A stretch of 64,000 bases of DNA. Source: Dermatemys mawii. Lineage: Eukaryota; Chordata; Testudines; Dermatemydidae. The stretch spans positions 21,430,124 through 21,494,123 of the forward strand of contig ML677348.1 of assembly GCA_007922305.1 (NCBI GenBank). The letters are read 5' to 3'. This document shows positions 1 through 13,100 of this stretch, in pieces (the stretch's first letter is position 1; every line of letters begins with the position of its first letter). The notes beneath the pieces were generated by a model, which made no database searches, was not told the origin of the DNA, and was given only the letters and a program-made list of their open reading frames with translations. The position numbers and the translations under genes were made by a program.

Positions 1-167
1 AGACAGATTACAAGTGACTACTTAACACAGGTGGTAATTACATAAAGATGGAACTGAATTGTGTATACTGACTATATTTGGGTGTATATTAGGATGTTCC
101 CTTAAGACAGGAGGTCACCTAGGGCTTGATCCAGTGCCCACTGAAGCCAGCGGAAAAAGCTCCATTT

Positions 168-2060
168 TCAGATTCATAGATTCCAAGGCCAGAAGTGACC
201 GCTTCACTCATCCAGTCTGACCTCCTATGTAACACAGGCCATACCACTTCCCCAGAATAATTCCTAGACCATCCCTTTTAGAAAAATATCCATTCTTAAC
301 TTAAAAATTGTCAGTGATGGAGAATTCACCATGAACATTTGTGATTAATTCCAATGGTTAATTACCCTCACTGTTGAAAATGTACACATAATTTCCAGTC
401 TGAATTTCCAGTCATTGGATCATGTTATATCTTTCACTGCTAGATTGAGAGCCCATTATTAAATATTTCTTCCCCATGTACTCATAGACTGTCATCAAGT
501 CACTCCTTAACCTTCTCTTTGTTAAGCTAAATAGTTTGAGCCCTTTGAGTCTATCACTATACAGCATGTTTCCTAATCCTTTAATTGTTCTTGTGGCTCT
601 TCTCTGAACTCTTTCCAATTTATCAACATCCTTCTTGAATTATGGGCATCGTAACTAGACACAATATTCTAACAGTGGTCACACCAATGCCAAATGCAGA
701 GATAAAATAACTTCTCTACTCCTACTCTAGACTGCCCTTTTATGCATCCAAAGATTGCATTGGCTCTTTTAGCCACAGCATCACATTAGAAGCTCAGGTT
801 CAGCTGCTCATCCACCATGACCAGCAAATTTTTTTCAGAGTCATTGCTTCCCAGGATAGAGTCCCCCAACCTGTAAGTATGGCCTACAGTTTCTGTTTCT
901 TCATTCATACATTTAGAGTTAATTATATTTAAACACATATTGTTTGCTTGAATCCAGTTTACCTAGTAATCCAGATCATACTGAATCAGTATCTGTCCTC
1001 TTCATTATTTACTACTCCTCAGTTGTTGTGTCATCTGCAAACTTAATCAGTGATGATTTTACCTTTTCTTTTAGGTCACTGATAAAAATGCTAGTGTAGG
1101 GCAGGGATTGGCAACCTTTGGCACATGGCCTGTCAGAGAAAGCCGCTGGCATGCTGAGACGGTTTGGTTACCTGCAGTGTCCACAGGTTCAGCCGAGTGC
1201 TGTTCCCACTGGCCAAGGTTCATCATTTCAGGCCAATGGGGGCTGCAGGAAGCCCAGGATCAATGTCAGGCTGACATGCCTAAAATTATCCAGGTCATCC
1301 TGTTTACCCTTTTTAAAAACGTTGATAACATTAGCTTTCTTCCAATCTTTTGGAACTTTCACAGTGCTCTAAGACTTATTGAAAATCAACATGAATGGTC
1401 CTTCTCCTCAGCCAGCTCTTTTAAAACTCGTGGATGCAAGTTATCTAGATCTGCTGATTTTAAAATGTTTAACTTTAGTGGCTTCTGTTTAACACCCTCC
1501 AGAGATACTAGTGGAATGGAAAAAGTATTACCATAACCTTTTGATAAGACCATAGCATACGTTTTTACTCAAATACAGAACAGAAATATTCACTGAACAC
1601 TTCTGCCTTTTCTGTCTTATTATTGATAATTCTACCATTTTTATCTAGTAATGCATCAATAGCATTGTGAGGTTTCTTTTGGTTCCTAATATATTTAAAA
1701 ATCCTTCTTATTATCCTTCACTCTGCTGGCCATAGATCCCTTTGCTTCCCTTATCAATTCTCTATAATTCCCAACTTCTGATTTATATTAATTCCTATCA
1801 GCTTCCCCTTTTTTCCATTTTTATATGGTTTGATTTTTTATAGCTTCCCTCACTTCCCCTCTCAACCAGGTCCATCTTTTAACCAGTATGGCCTTTTTCC
1901 TCACTTGTGGGACTGTAACTTTTTGGGCACCTAGCAAGGTGTTTATAAAAGTTTCCCAATTACCATTCACATTTTTCTGATTAAATTCTTCATTCCAGCT
2001 GAACAGGATCAAAATTGTTTTAATCTTTGTGTAACTGGCCTTCAATGAGTGTTAAATTAA
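168..2060 (-). mobile_element. CR1-type LINE, 3' portion, reverse strand, degenerate
   Basis: The + strand opens with gattcatagattccaagg, the reverse complement of a turtle CR1 3' end. The minus strand at 412-618 encodes VQRRATRTIKGL...LKLFSLTKRRLRSDL, the C-terminal hallmark of CR1 ORF2. Stop codons and frameshifts are frequent, so it is dead. A short hAT-type fragment interrupts it at about 1102-1265. Confidence 0.8.
1102..1265 (+). mobile_element. hAT-type non-autonomous element fragment nested in CR1
   Basis: Starts with the terminal motif cagggattggcaacctttgg, the same terminus type as the elements at 29965 and 37515. It then has a GC-rich body (ccaatgggggctgcagg). No matching right end is visible, so it is truncated. 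It splits the reverse CR1 and is therefore younger than it. Confidence 0.6.
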
Positions 2061-4088
2061 GCTCCTAATAAAGATAATCCCTTGTGCAGGTTATACTTAT
2101 ATATTATATATAATGTATATTTATATTCCACACAAAAAAGTATGTTAGAAAAAAACATTATTAAGATTGCAAAGTCAAGCTCTCAGAAGTTAGAAAATGC
2201 CTCGTTCTTGTGTACTCTTAATTTGGCCCTTTGTGGATGTGCATTAGCATACAGTCTTCAAGTATGATCACATACTATTTTTTCACCACAAGGAGCTATG
2301 AGACGCTTCAGCATGCTCAGTGAAGCTGGAATCATCAGCGAGTTTAGCTGGTAAAATCAGAAAAGTCTGTACTGAGTATATGCAAACTGTGATTTTTCAA
2401 AGGCATATAATTTGGCCAAATTTTTACAGGAATGGCCAAAGGTTCATCCTTCACACAAAGGTAACCTCCTACCAAACTTCAAGTCCCTGTTCTAAGTATG
2501 GGATGCTAGAACATTAAGAAAAAATATTAAAAAGTTAACTAGAATTTTTTAACATATGCAAAACAACATTTTCCTTGGGCCTTTCTGGGAAACAGCTGAG
2601 CCATTTTGGCAGGGTTTTTTTTTTAAACAGCCTGTGGCTGACATTTGGCATGTAAAATTTCAGCCTAAAATTTTAGAGTTTAACAAAATTATAAGCAATT
2701 GAAAATAGGGTCTCATAATGGGAAATGTCAGGCAACATTAATAAATACCCAGTTCTATTGGCCCCAAGTACTGTCAGGGATGATTGAACATTTTTTTTCT
2801 AAATCACGGAAGAGAAACAGGAGAACAGCTTAAGAAACTATATTTGTTGTAAAATATCTTACGAGTCTATCTTACAGGTGTAACGAATTGAGTAAAAATT
2901 CAGTTTGAACTAAAGGATTTGGTCCTAGATAAATGATCCTAGTATAATCGTATTTCAGCTCCTTTCCTAATTTGGTCTTGCAATGTCTTGTTTAGGGTTT
3001 CTGTGGTGCAGTTGGGAAAGAACAGATAAATCATAGAGTACTGAATTAATAACTTTATTAACAGTTTACACACGTTTTCTAATTAAGCTAAAAAATGAAA
3101 GATCAGCAAACTGGAAAAAAAATTGTGAACATAGTATTTCTGCTCCAGCTGATTTTATATCTGTTGACATAACATGTACTCAAGATAGTTGTCAGAAAGT
3201 ATCCACTTTTCAATTTTCATTTAACTACATGAAAATGCATGCACAAATTACTATGGTTAGAAGTGTAACTTGCCATTTGCACATACAATTACTTGATGTG
3301 TGCATGTAAATTAGATTCACAAACATGCCTAAATTTCTCTAAACACCTAATTTGGACCTAAGGCCCAAAACATTTATCTTTTTTCCATGTCCAATTAATA
3401 TTTCCCCATAAAAACCTTCTTAATGAATATTTTGTTGACATTCTTCCAAGCTTCCATACCTCGTTCAGTGCAGCACTTTTCATTCATTCTTTGGTTTTAA
3501 ATATGGCTTTTAAAAGGTCTGAAAAAAATTATCCAAAAGTGTTTTCTGCCTTTTCTCCTCTACGCAGACAACTTTTAAAGAAACCTATCTTCTCTCTTGA
3601 ATGTATTATTTCAGCCCACTTTATCTTGAATGGTCCCTGGAAATACAAGCTAAACTATCTGTTGGAACTTGTATTTAACTGTGACACTCTTGGTTGTACT
3701 TTTCCCAGGTGTGACAAAGAGCTCTGTAGAGCTTGACCGCTTGTCTCTCTTACTAATAGTAGTTGGTCCAATAAAAGATGCTACCTCACTCACCTTAGTC
3801 TTCTTTTGTCTCTCAAATTGTATGAGACAGAGCAGCTGGCTATGGATAATTAGCCACTGATTGTAGGTGGGAACTTGTGCAGCTGAGTCCTGCAAGCATT
3901 TTGGAAAAATCCTCCTTCCCTTTCTAAAAAGAAGGCATAGCTATGCATTCCTTGCACTGAATGGGACTGAATGGGAAACCCCCCATTCAGTTCAATGTGA
4001 CTATTTCCTGTGCATGGAAAGCAGAGTTGGGGCTGAAGTCTTTTAAACTGAAACTATATTTGCTAGCTAATCCACTCCATCTTTATAG

Positions 4089-4190
4089 ATATATTCTTGG
4101 ATGGAAGAAATAACAGAAATGAATGCTGATCTCCTCCAGAAAATATATATTGGATCCTCGTTTGAGAAACGCCCACTTTATATATTGAAG
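4089..4190 (+). CDS. CPB2: CPB2 exon 5
   Basis: 102 nt, phase 0 at both ends, 34 codons beginning [10 protein letters not shown] and ending RPLYILK. The acceptor is ...ctttatag and the donor gtacag. It holds the first helix and strand of the catalytic domain, just after the activation cleavage region. The IGSSFEK motif is characteristic of CPB2. Confidence 0.92.
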
Positions 4191-7100
4191 GTACAGTTAT
4201 GATTTACTGTGCACTCTTTTGCTGTAGTAATTTAAACTACAGGTGTAGTTTTTGTCAGAAAGAATTTTAAAAAATGATACTAGTAGCTCAATCAAAAAAA
4301 AATTGGTAGAAAAATGTGCGGTTTCTTTTCAAAGTTTTGTAAATGTTCCCTCCTCCCTTCCCAAAAGTAAACAGGGTGCCACTAAACTTTGGCATCTGTA
4401 GTGGGTCAAATACTGCTCTCCTTTGCACTACAGTAAGTCAGTTTAGTTAACGGGCACATAAACTAGTGTAAGTGAGATCAGCATCCAGCCCAGTGTCTCC
4501 TTGAGAACGCCATGCAAGAGAGAGGGAGAGAGAGCACTTCCTTTTCTTGTCTCTCTTTTTTCTTTCTGTTTACTGTTCTATTTCCATTTTCATGTGCAAT
4601 TTCATCATAAATAAGGCTGTAAGAAAATTGTGGGCCACACTTTTTGTGTGGAAACTCCAACTTTTTATATTTGCCGCAGATTTGAGTGTTGTTGGGACCC
4701 TGTGCACCACATTGCAGTGACACTCACTCAAATGTGGCCGAACTGCCCTTCTGCCATGCTTGCTTCTGAGAGCAAAATAAGACACACCATCTGTCTTTTG
4801 TGCTGCTTCACTGCTTTGGAGGGCTGCATGCCTTGGTAGAAGGTGCTGGAGCTTATGTGTGGGTGTGCACCCAGGGCCGCTGCTCCTGTCAGGGTACCAA
4901 GAAGGGGTCTTCATTCTTCATCAAGAAACAGGTTGAGGGGAAGCCTGAGAGATCTCCAGGGGAGTGTCTGCCTAATGCCATGTTAACACGCTTATTGCAC
5001 CAAAACCACAACTTTAATAAACTGTGGACACTGCTCTTGAAACAAAAAAACAAAAATCCACAACTTTCTTACAGCCTTTAACATATCATATTTTTTCATT
5101 AGCTTTCGTCTAATAGAGATAGAACACCTAAAAATGCCATCTGGATTGACTGTGGCATCCATGCAAGGGAATGGATTGCTCCTGCTTTTTGCCTGTGGTT
5201 CATAGGACATGTGAGTAGATTTCATTACAATATTTAAAACAAAACAAAATACCTTGATCCTATTTCCTTCTTTTGCAAATTGTGCTCTATCTCAACAACT
5301 TCCTATTCAATTTAATGCCACAGCACTGAAGAATAAAGTGTCTGTATTAGAGAGAGATTAAAAAGCTCAGTTCATCTAGCAGATATAAGGGTAAATTTTT
5401 CACATCAGCAGTAAGTTAGGCCAAGTCTTTCATATTTATGGAATTGTCATGAGTGGAGAACACTTTATTGTATTTCAAACTAAACCTATGTCTACACTTT
5501 GAGATGGAGGAGACATACCCATGCTAGCTCTGACTAAGTTAGTGAGCTAAAAATAGGAGTATAGCTGTGATGGTACAAATGGCAGAAGGGACTAACTGCC
5601 CTGTGTGCATGCCTAACATCTTGGACAGTATCATACTCAGGGCAGCCAGCCTCTCCTGCCACTATAGCTACATTATTTTTTGTGCTCAATCAGAGCTAGC
5701 ATGGAATGTCGCTTCCAGATGGAATGTACACCTCCAGCTTGACAGTGCAGACATACCTTAAGAGTGCATTTGAGTGGTAAAGTCCAAACCTAGAGTTACC
5801 CAACTAGAAGGTTTGTCCACCATGAAGTTGAATGATATATAGACAGTAAAGGCATCAGAATAAACATCAAGGTCTAACTTCAGCCCTCAGTTTCACCTAT
5901 AAAACGCCACTGAAATCAGTGTGGCTCCAGAATTGTCTGGCAGTATGTGAAGGAGTTTAGATAAGAGATTTCAAAAGAGCCTGTAAGAGTTATGTGCCCA
6001 AATCTCTTTGAAAGTCAAGAAGATTTGGGCACCTAACTCCATCAAGCCCCTTTGATAAAGGCCAGCCTTAAACACTCCCTTAGGAGCTAATGCTAATTAA
6101 CCTCTTGCTGTTGGTCTAAATGATGAGCAATTGTTCTGCTGTCATGCCACTAAAATGTACCTGTAACATCTCTAAGCAGTTAACAAGTTGAGAGAAAATG
6201 TAAACTGTTTGCCTCCCTATCTCCTTCATCTAATTTACCTGAGCATTTTGAATTCATTTCAAAACTTTATTCCCATGTCACTTTATGAATGAACACTTCT
6301 GTTAAAATTTTCACAGCCATAGCCACACACATTCCTGGTAGTAGCTTCTTGGCTACAATAAACATTCTTCTTAATGATATTTTGAATCTTGTTTTTAGGT
6401 ACAATAAAGACTGCCACTTTATATTCACATCAGAGAAAAACAGTTGCCAGGAAATAAAAAGGACAAGGGAAGTTACAATAATAGGACATATCTAATGGAA
6501 GACATGAGGGAAAAATACTATTAAACTTAACTCTTTACATTTAGTAACCCAGCTAAATCTATTAGGGTACAATTTACCCTTATGGAAGGGACAAATAAAA
6601 GGCTTAGGTATCACTTAAGTCCCATTTAAGCCCTCAAAATAGGTCTTAGGTGGGACGTAAATAGTGCCTAGGTCTTGTGGTGGCCCTTTGCACAAGGATG
6701 TTTTTCATTTTTAATAATTTTAAAAAACCCAAACAATACATACTTGCAACACCCATTCCAAATGCTATTATTAAGCAGTTTTAGTGCTTGTGACAACTTT
6801 GGAGACTTACACTATTTATCTGCACAAGCAGCAAAAGTACAAGTTTCCTCACCAATATGCCTCAGTCCTGGCCTAGAGGATCACCCACTTGGGTAAGTGG
6901 ACAGCTCAATCTCCATTTTAATTGAATTCCAAGCCTCTCTGTGCTAACTAAGCTTTTGGTTGTAGTGGTGACTTCTGTGATGTGGGGGTATTTGTCCACC
7001 AGGGGCTAGACTGATGCCATCACCATCACATTATTATTTTACAGAGGGCCAACTGAGGACCTGTCAGGTGCCTTTCAAGGACTGTAAGGAAAACATTATT

Positions 7101-10100
7101 ATAAACATTATGAACAAGTTCTTTTCATATTCTATAGGCAACCTACTTACGTGAGAAAGATCGGATCATGACAAGACTTCTACAGCATCTTGATTTCTAC
7201 GTCATGCCTGTGATGAATGTAGACGGCTATGAATACACATGGACCACTGTACGTAGGTTTCTAGACAGACAGTGGAACATTCCAGCATGTTATTCACAAG
7301 TACTGTGAGGGCTGATACACCGGACTGATCTAAAGGCATACTTTTCAAAACACCATGTGGCAGTTTGGAGCCCAAACCTCTTAACTCACACATGGAATTT
7401 CTCTATTCTTTGCCCCTTTATAGACCACAATAGTTTCTGCAAATGTGTGATTTTAACTCATAGAACACAGGCATTTCCTGGATCTCAGGTCATACAATGC
7501 TTAGGAGTGTTATAGCATCCACCCTGTGATTTTAATTTTTTCGGATGTCAAGTGATAACTATGGTAGGCTGAATCATCAAGACTGCCAATACTATGACAG
7601 TCCACCATAAGGGCACAAAGGTCTGACTGAACAATTCACTTCTCTTTTCTGTGGTCTAAGGCCAGATAGCATAGTTTTCCAAGTATTTGTTATTTCAAGT
7701 AAATGAATGAGCAACAGGTAAGCTCAGACGACATCCCAGTGTCTTATCAGGTATTTTACTTACTCACTATGAGAAGAAGGTTCAAGACTCCCAGAAGCTG
7801 AATGATTTATTTGCTTTATGAATTTATTCTTTTACTCAGTTTCCAGATTCCCTTTTTAGGCAGAAACCTGCCTTTATTTCTATAAACTTTAGGCCATATT
7901 TTTAAAAGGGCCTCAGTCCAGCTTCTATTTGTGTATTTCAACTTTTTATATACACAGTCTTTACAGGCTACCAGTTGCACCCACAATTCATAGACTTTAC
8001 ATGCAAAATTGTATGAAATGTATGAAAATTCTATCATTAGTAGTAGTTCACCTCCTAGTTATAATGCACAGTGCCATTGAAATCAGTGGAGTGAGATTAA
8101 GATAACAGGAGAATTTGGGTCATGGAACCGCATTCTAAAATATTGACTCAATTTTTACTTTGTCCTTATGTGAGCAAACTCCCATGGACCTCAATGAGAA
8201 TTTGAGTGAATAGAGACTGAGTAAGAATGTAACAATTTCCTCTTTTGCATGCAAAAATTATGCAATTTTTATTTTATACGGCATCTTTCAAAATTATTTT
8301 AATTACCCCCCCCCCCAGAAGTCTTTTAATAAAATCTTTCATTAAGCTCAAATATGGTTTTGATTTGTAGTTGTCAATTTGGGTATCTGGACAAATCTTT
8401 TGAGTCCTCCCCTATTTGCGTAATCCAAGTTCTAGTCAAGTCAGAATAATTATACCAGACACAACCAGGCATTGTACTGTACAACTTTTCATCTAGCATG
8501 TTTAGCATTAATTTCAATACCTGGAAAGATAACTGAGCAAATAATCAAGCAATCAGTTTGCAAACACCTAGAAGATAATAAGGTGAAAAGTAAGTCAACA
8601 TGTTTTTCAAGAGAAAATTGTGTCAAACCAACCTAATAGCTTTCTTTGGCAGGGTAATAAGCCTTGTGGATAGGGAGGAAGAGGTAGATGTGGTATATCT
8701 TGACCTTAGTAAGACTTTTGATACCATCTCACATGACTGTCTCATAAACAAACAAGGGAAATACAACTTAGATTGAGCTACTATAAAGTGAATGCATACT
8801 TGGTTGGAAAACCATTTCCAGAGAGTGGTTCACAGTCAAGTTGGAAGGGGATATTAAATGGGGTCCCAAAAGGATCAGTCCTGGGTTCATTTCCGTTCAA
8901 TAGCTTTATAAATGATTTAGATAATGGTACAGAGAGTACACTTATAAAGTTTGTGGACAATATCAAGTTGGGAAGGGTTGTAAATGCTTTGGAGGATAGC
9001 ATTAAAATTCAAAATGATCTGGATAAACTGGAGAAATGATCTGAACCAAATAGGAAGAAATTCAATAATTCATTCAAATGCCAAGTATTCCACTTAGGAA
9101 GGATCAATCAATTGCACACATATAAAATGGGAAACGACTGCTTTGGAAGGAGTGGTGTGGAAAGGGATCTGATGGTCACAGTGGATCACAAGCTAAATGT
9201 GAGCAACAGTGTAATACAGCTGCAAAAAAAAAGAAAATAGCATTCTGGGATGTATTAGCAGGAGTGTTGAAAGCAATACACAACTTGCTTTCTTCCACTC
9301 TACTTTGCGCCAATAAGACCTCAGCTGGAGTATTGTGTCCAGTTATGGGTGCCACATTTCAGGAAAGATGTGGACAAACTGGAGAAAGTCCAGAAAAGAG
9401 CAACAAAAATTATTTAAGGTCTAGAAAATGTGACCTTTGAGGGAAAGATTGAAAAAAATTGGGTTAGTTTAGCCTGGAGAAGAGAAGACTGAGAGGGGAC
9501 ATGATAACAGTTTTCAAGTACATAAAAAGTTGTTATTAGGAGGAGGGTGAAAAATTGTTCTTGTAAATTTCAGAGGATAGGACAAGAAGCAATGGATTTA
9601 AACTGCAGCAAGGGAGGTTTAGCTTGGATAATAGGAAAACCTTCCTAACTGTCATGGTAGTTAAACACCAAACAAATTGCCTAGGGAAGTTGTGGAATCT
9701 CCATCATTTGAAGTTTTTAAGAACAAGTTAGACAAACACCTGTCAGGAATGGTCTAGTTATTACATAGTCCTGCCTTGAGTGCAGGGGACTGGATTAGAT
9801 GACCGCTTGAGATCCCTTCCAGTCCTACACTTCTATGATTCTATGCAGATAACCAGCTTATTGTTTTATAGGCTCCCTAAATCTCCTACTTTTTTGTTCC
9901 CCTTCATTACATTTCTAGATGTCGAGGTTTCTAGTCTCGACATCTAGAAATGTAAAAGTTGCATTTTCACTAGCAAGTGAAATAGTGATAAGCATTTTTC
10001 TAAACTTTTATGTAAACCCATATTTTTGCGTCTCTGTTTACAGAATCGGTTGTGGAGGAAGAGTCGCTCAAAGCATGGCAACAACAGGTGCATTGGTACC

Positions 10101-13100
10101 GACATGAACAGGAATTTTGATGCAGGCTGGTGTGGTACGATGTAATTTTCTTTACATTTTATTACAGACATTTCAGTTTTAACCTTCAAAGTTTTTCATG
10201 TTTAAAATATTTTTCTTTATGAATAAGAAAAGTTGTTTCTGATATAAAGATAATGTGGCTTAGTAATGAACTTAATCAAATGTTTATAGGAAGGTCAGGA
10301 GATCAGAGAACAATTCCCAGTTTTGCCACATACTTCCTGTGTGGTTATCAGCAAGACACTTAAGCTCTACGTGCCCGCTTTCCCATCAGTAAAATGTGAA
10401 TAAAGAAACTTCCCTACCGAGTGTTGTGAGGGTAAATTCATTACAGTTTGTGAGATGCTAAGATAATATAGTGATGGGGACCATATAAGATTTAAGAGTA
10501 ATATCAAACATAAAATACTTAATCAATACAGAACTTGGAGAAATCAGGAAGTTTAATAGGAAATTTATATGCTGTGAATATTAATTACAGCAGGGATTTA
10601 TATAGCACATTTAATTTCCAAGGAACTTAAAATGCTTAGCTACTCAATATCACCTCTATTTTAAAAGTGAGGAAACAGACACACTGAGGTTAGAGCAGTG
10701 GTAGGCAGCCTGCAGCCCGTGGGCCACACATGACCCATCAGGGTAATCCGCTGACAGGCCACCAGACATTTTGTTTACATTTGCACGGCCACCCATAGCT
10801 CCCAGTGGCTGCGGTTTCCTGGCCAATGGAAGCTGGGGGAAGTGGAGGCCAGCAATGACAAAAAAGAGCACCTTTATATACAACAGATTTACTTTCTGGG
10901 TGTACTGAGTCATAGCAGATGACTTCAGTAACTAAAGTAAGTTTCTATTTTGAGGAGCCAATATAGCTATCAGAACGCAAACTGAATTCTATTCATTCTT
11001 GGACATCCTCAATAGAATTGCTTATTACATTTCAGTAATATACCCCTTAGCAAACTCATTGACAGTAATGGGATTGTATAGGTGTAACTCACAACATAAT
11101 TTTGGCTGCAGAGTTTTCATAATCGATGGTGGTTGAGTTTTCTAATTCTTTTTAAAATATTTTTTTACTTAAACTGAACACATCTGACACAATCACCATG
11201 AAACAATAAAGGTGGAACCCAACAATTTCAATTTAACAGAGGTATTTTTCAGAATAGAACCACTCTTTAAGGCAGGGTTCCTCAAACCGGGGGTCGTGAC
11301 CCCTCTGGGGGTCACCGAGCGCTCCCAGGGGGGTCGCGAGCTCCCGGTGCCGCTAAAAAGCCGCCAAATGAATTACTTCCGCATTCGGCAGCTTTTAGGC
11401 GGACGCGCTGAGCTATTTCAGGAGCGCTCGGCATGTCCGCCGAAAATAGCCGCCGAATGTGGAAGTAATTCATTGGGTGGCTTTTCAGTGGACATACAAA
11501 GGGTCCGCTGCAGCAGCCGAAAAGTGAAAAAGGGGTCCCGGTTCTCATAAGTTTGAGAACTGCTGCTTTAAGGGAAGGGCTTCATTTTTAGAGGTGTTGG
11601 GCAGATACAACTACAACTGACCTCAGTTGGCACTATGGACCAGAACACATTAACTTAAAGCAGAACCAGATCTTGCCAGAACAAGAAATGCAAGACCTGT
11701 CAACATATCTCCACTGCTATGATGATCAACATCCCCACAACACACCTATTAAGATCCATGGGTCCTGCACATGCCTATCACAACATATGATGTATCTCAT
11801 CCAGTGCACTAAATGCCCAATAACAATGATATGGGTGAAACCCTCACACAGAAAAATGATAAAAGACATAAACACCATATTGCCTATAGTGTAGATCTGG
11901 TGTGACCGTGGTGCCTGGAGGGGCTTCACTGAGAATGCTTATTCAGGGCACACTGCAAAGAATAGGGCAGGCAATCTCCAAATCTGGTGGTTTATTCTGT
12001 AATTAGATTTCACCAAGCCAGTAACCAAACAGCTATCTGGTTACCAAGAAGCCAAAATACAGTCCCCTTTAAGCAATCCAGCCTTTGGCTTCCACCCACA
12101 CAGCCAAGTCTAATATAGGGAAGACTACTAAAAACCTAATTCACAGTATATAAAGTTCTAACAATACCAAGAGACTGGACACATTGCTCACCAGGTCAAT
12201 GAATATTTCAGATTTCACCCAATAGTCAATCCATATTAACTAAATCTAAGATTTATTAGTAAAAAGAAAAATGAAAGAGTTGCTACGGTTAAAAGATCAA
12301 TATACATAGAGATATGAATAAAGTTTTTAGGTCAGTTTCATAACAGAGATGGTGAGCCGCTGATTTGTAAAAATCCTTTTGGAATCAATTGAAAAGGTTA
12401 TAATCCAACAGGCAGTCTATGTGCAGAATTTGTTCCAATTCTACCACTTCCCCTGGTAGTTTGTTCCAATGGTTATTCACCCTTACTGTTAAAAAGTGCC
12501 TTATTTTCACTTTGAATTTATCTAGCTTCAGCTTTCAGCCACTGCTAGATTAAAGAATCCTTTAGTACCCATGTTTTCTCCCCACAAAGGTACTTGTACA
12601 TGGTAATCAAGTCACCTCTCAAACTTCTTTTTGATCAGCTAAACATATTAAGCTCTTTAGGTCTCTGAATGTAAAGCATTTTTTCCAGCCCTCAAATAAT
12701 TTTTGTGGCCCTTTTCTGTATCCTCTCCAATTTTTTTAACATAAGACAAGATAGTAGAGAATCAGGTCAAGATGCTTAAATGGTGCAATAATGATATATG
12801 CAGTAATGATGCATCCAAGGTGTCCCAGATTCTATGCTCACTTGTATAGTATCCTAATGCTTTATTTTGTCACTGAACCATGAGACAATTCAGTGTATAC
12901 TATAAGAACTCAACAGGTGACATTGTATCCTCTATTTTACTACAGGTAAAGGTGCCTCTCATAATGATTGTCAGGAGACATACTGTGGACCCTATCCTGA
13001 GTCTGAACCAGAAGTGAAAGCGGTAGCTAATTTTCTCCAAAAGCATAAAGATCACATTAAGGCATATATAACAATGCACTCTTACTCACAGATGATACTG

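Larger units (their letters stand above)
1..4088 (+). other. CPB2: CPB2 intron 4 (partial)
   Basis: Intronic sequence upstream of exon 5. About 168-2060 is a reverse-strand CR1-type LINE with a nested hAT-like fragment. 2060-4088 is AT-rich with no recognisable repeat or gene. No propeptide exon of CPB2 could be recognised here. Confidence 0.75.
7249..10043 (+). other. CPB2: CPB2 intron 7
   Basis: 2795 bp. It holds a C-rich homopolymer near 8307, a sense-strand CR1 fragment (8530-9848) and a perfect hairpin (9907-9955) close to the 3' splice site. 7249-8530 shows nothing recognisable. Confidence 0.75.
10135..12945 (+). other. CPB2: CPB2 intron 8
   Basis: 2811 bp containing a MIR-like SINE, a truncated hAT-type piece (10696-10860), an intact 293-bp hAT MITE (11273-11565), a possible Penelope-like remnant (about 11640-11900) and a reverse CR1 fragment (12415-12745). 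11905-12400 may be an unclassified repeat but has no decisive feature. Confidence 0.7.

Noticed and set aside
8773..9039. 88-codon reading frame with reverse-transcriptase similarity
   Set aside because: Kept as part of a dead CR1 element, not as a gene: the catalytic box reads FVDN and frames break on both sides.
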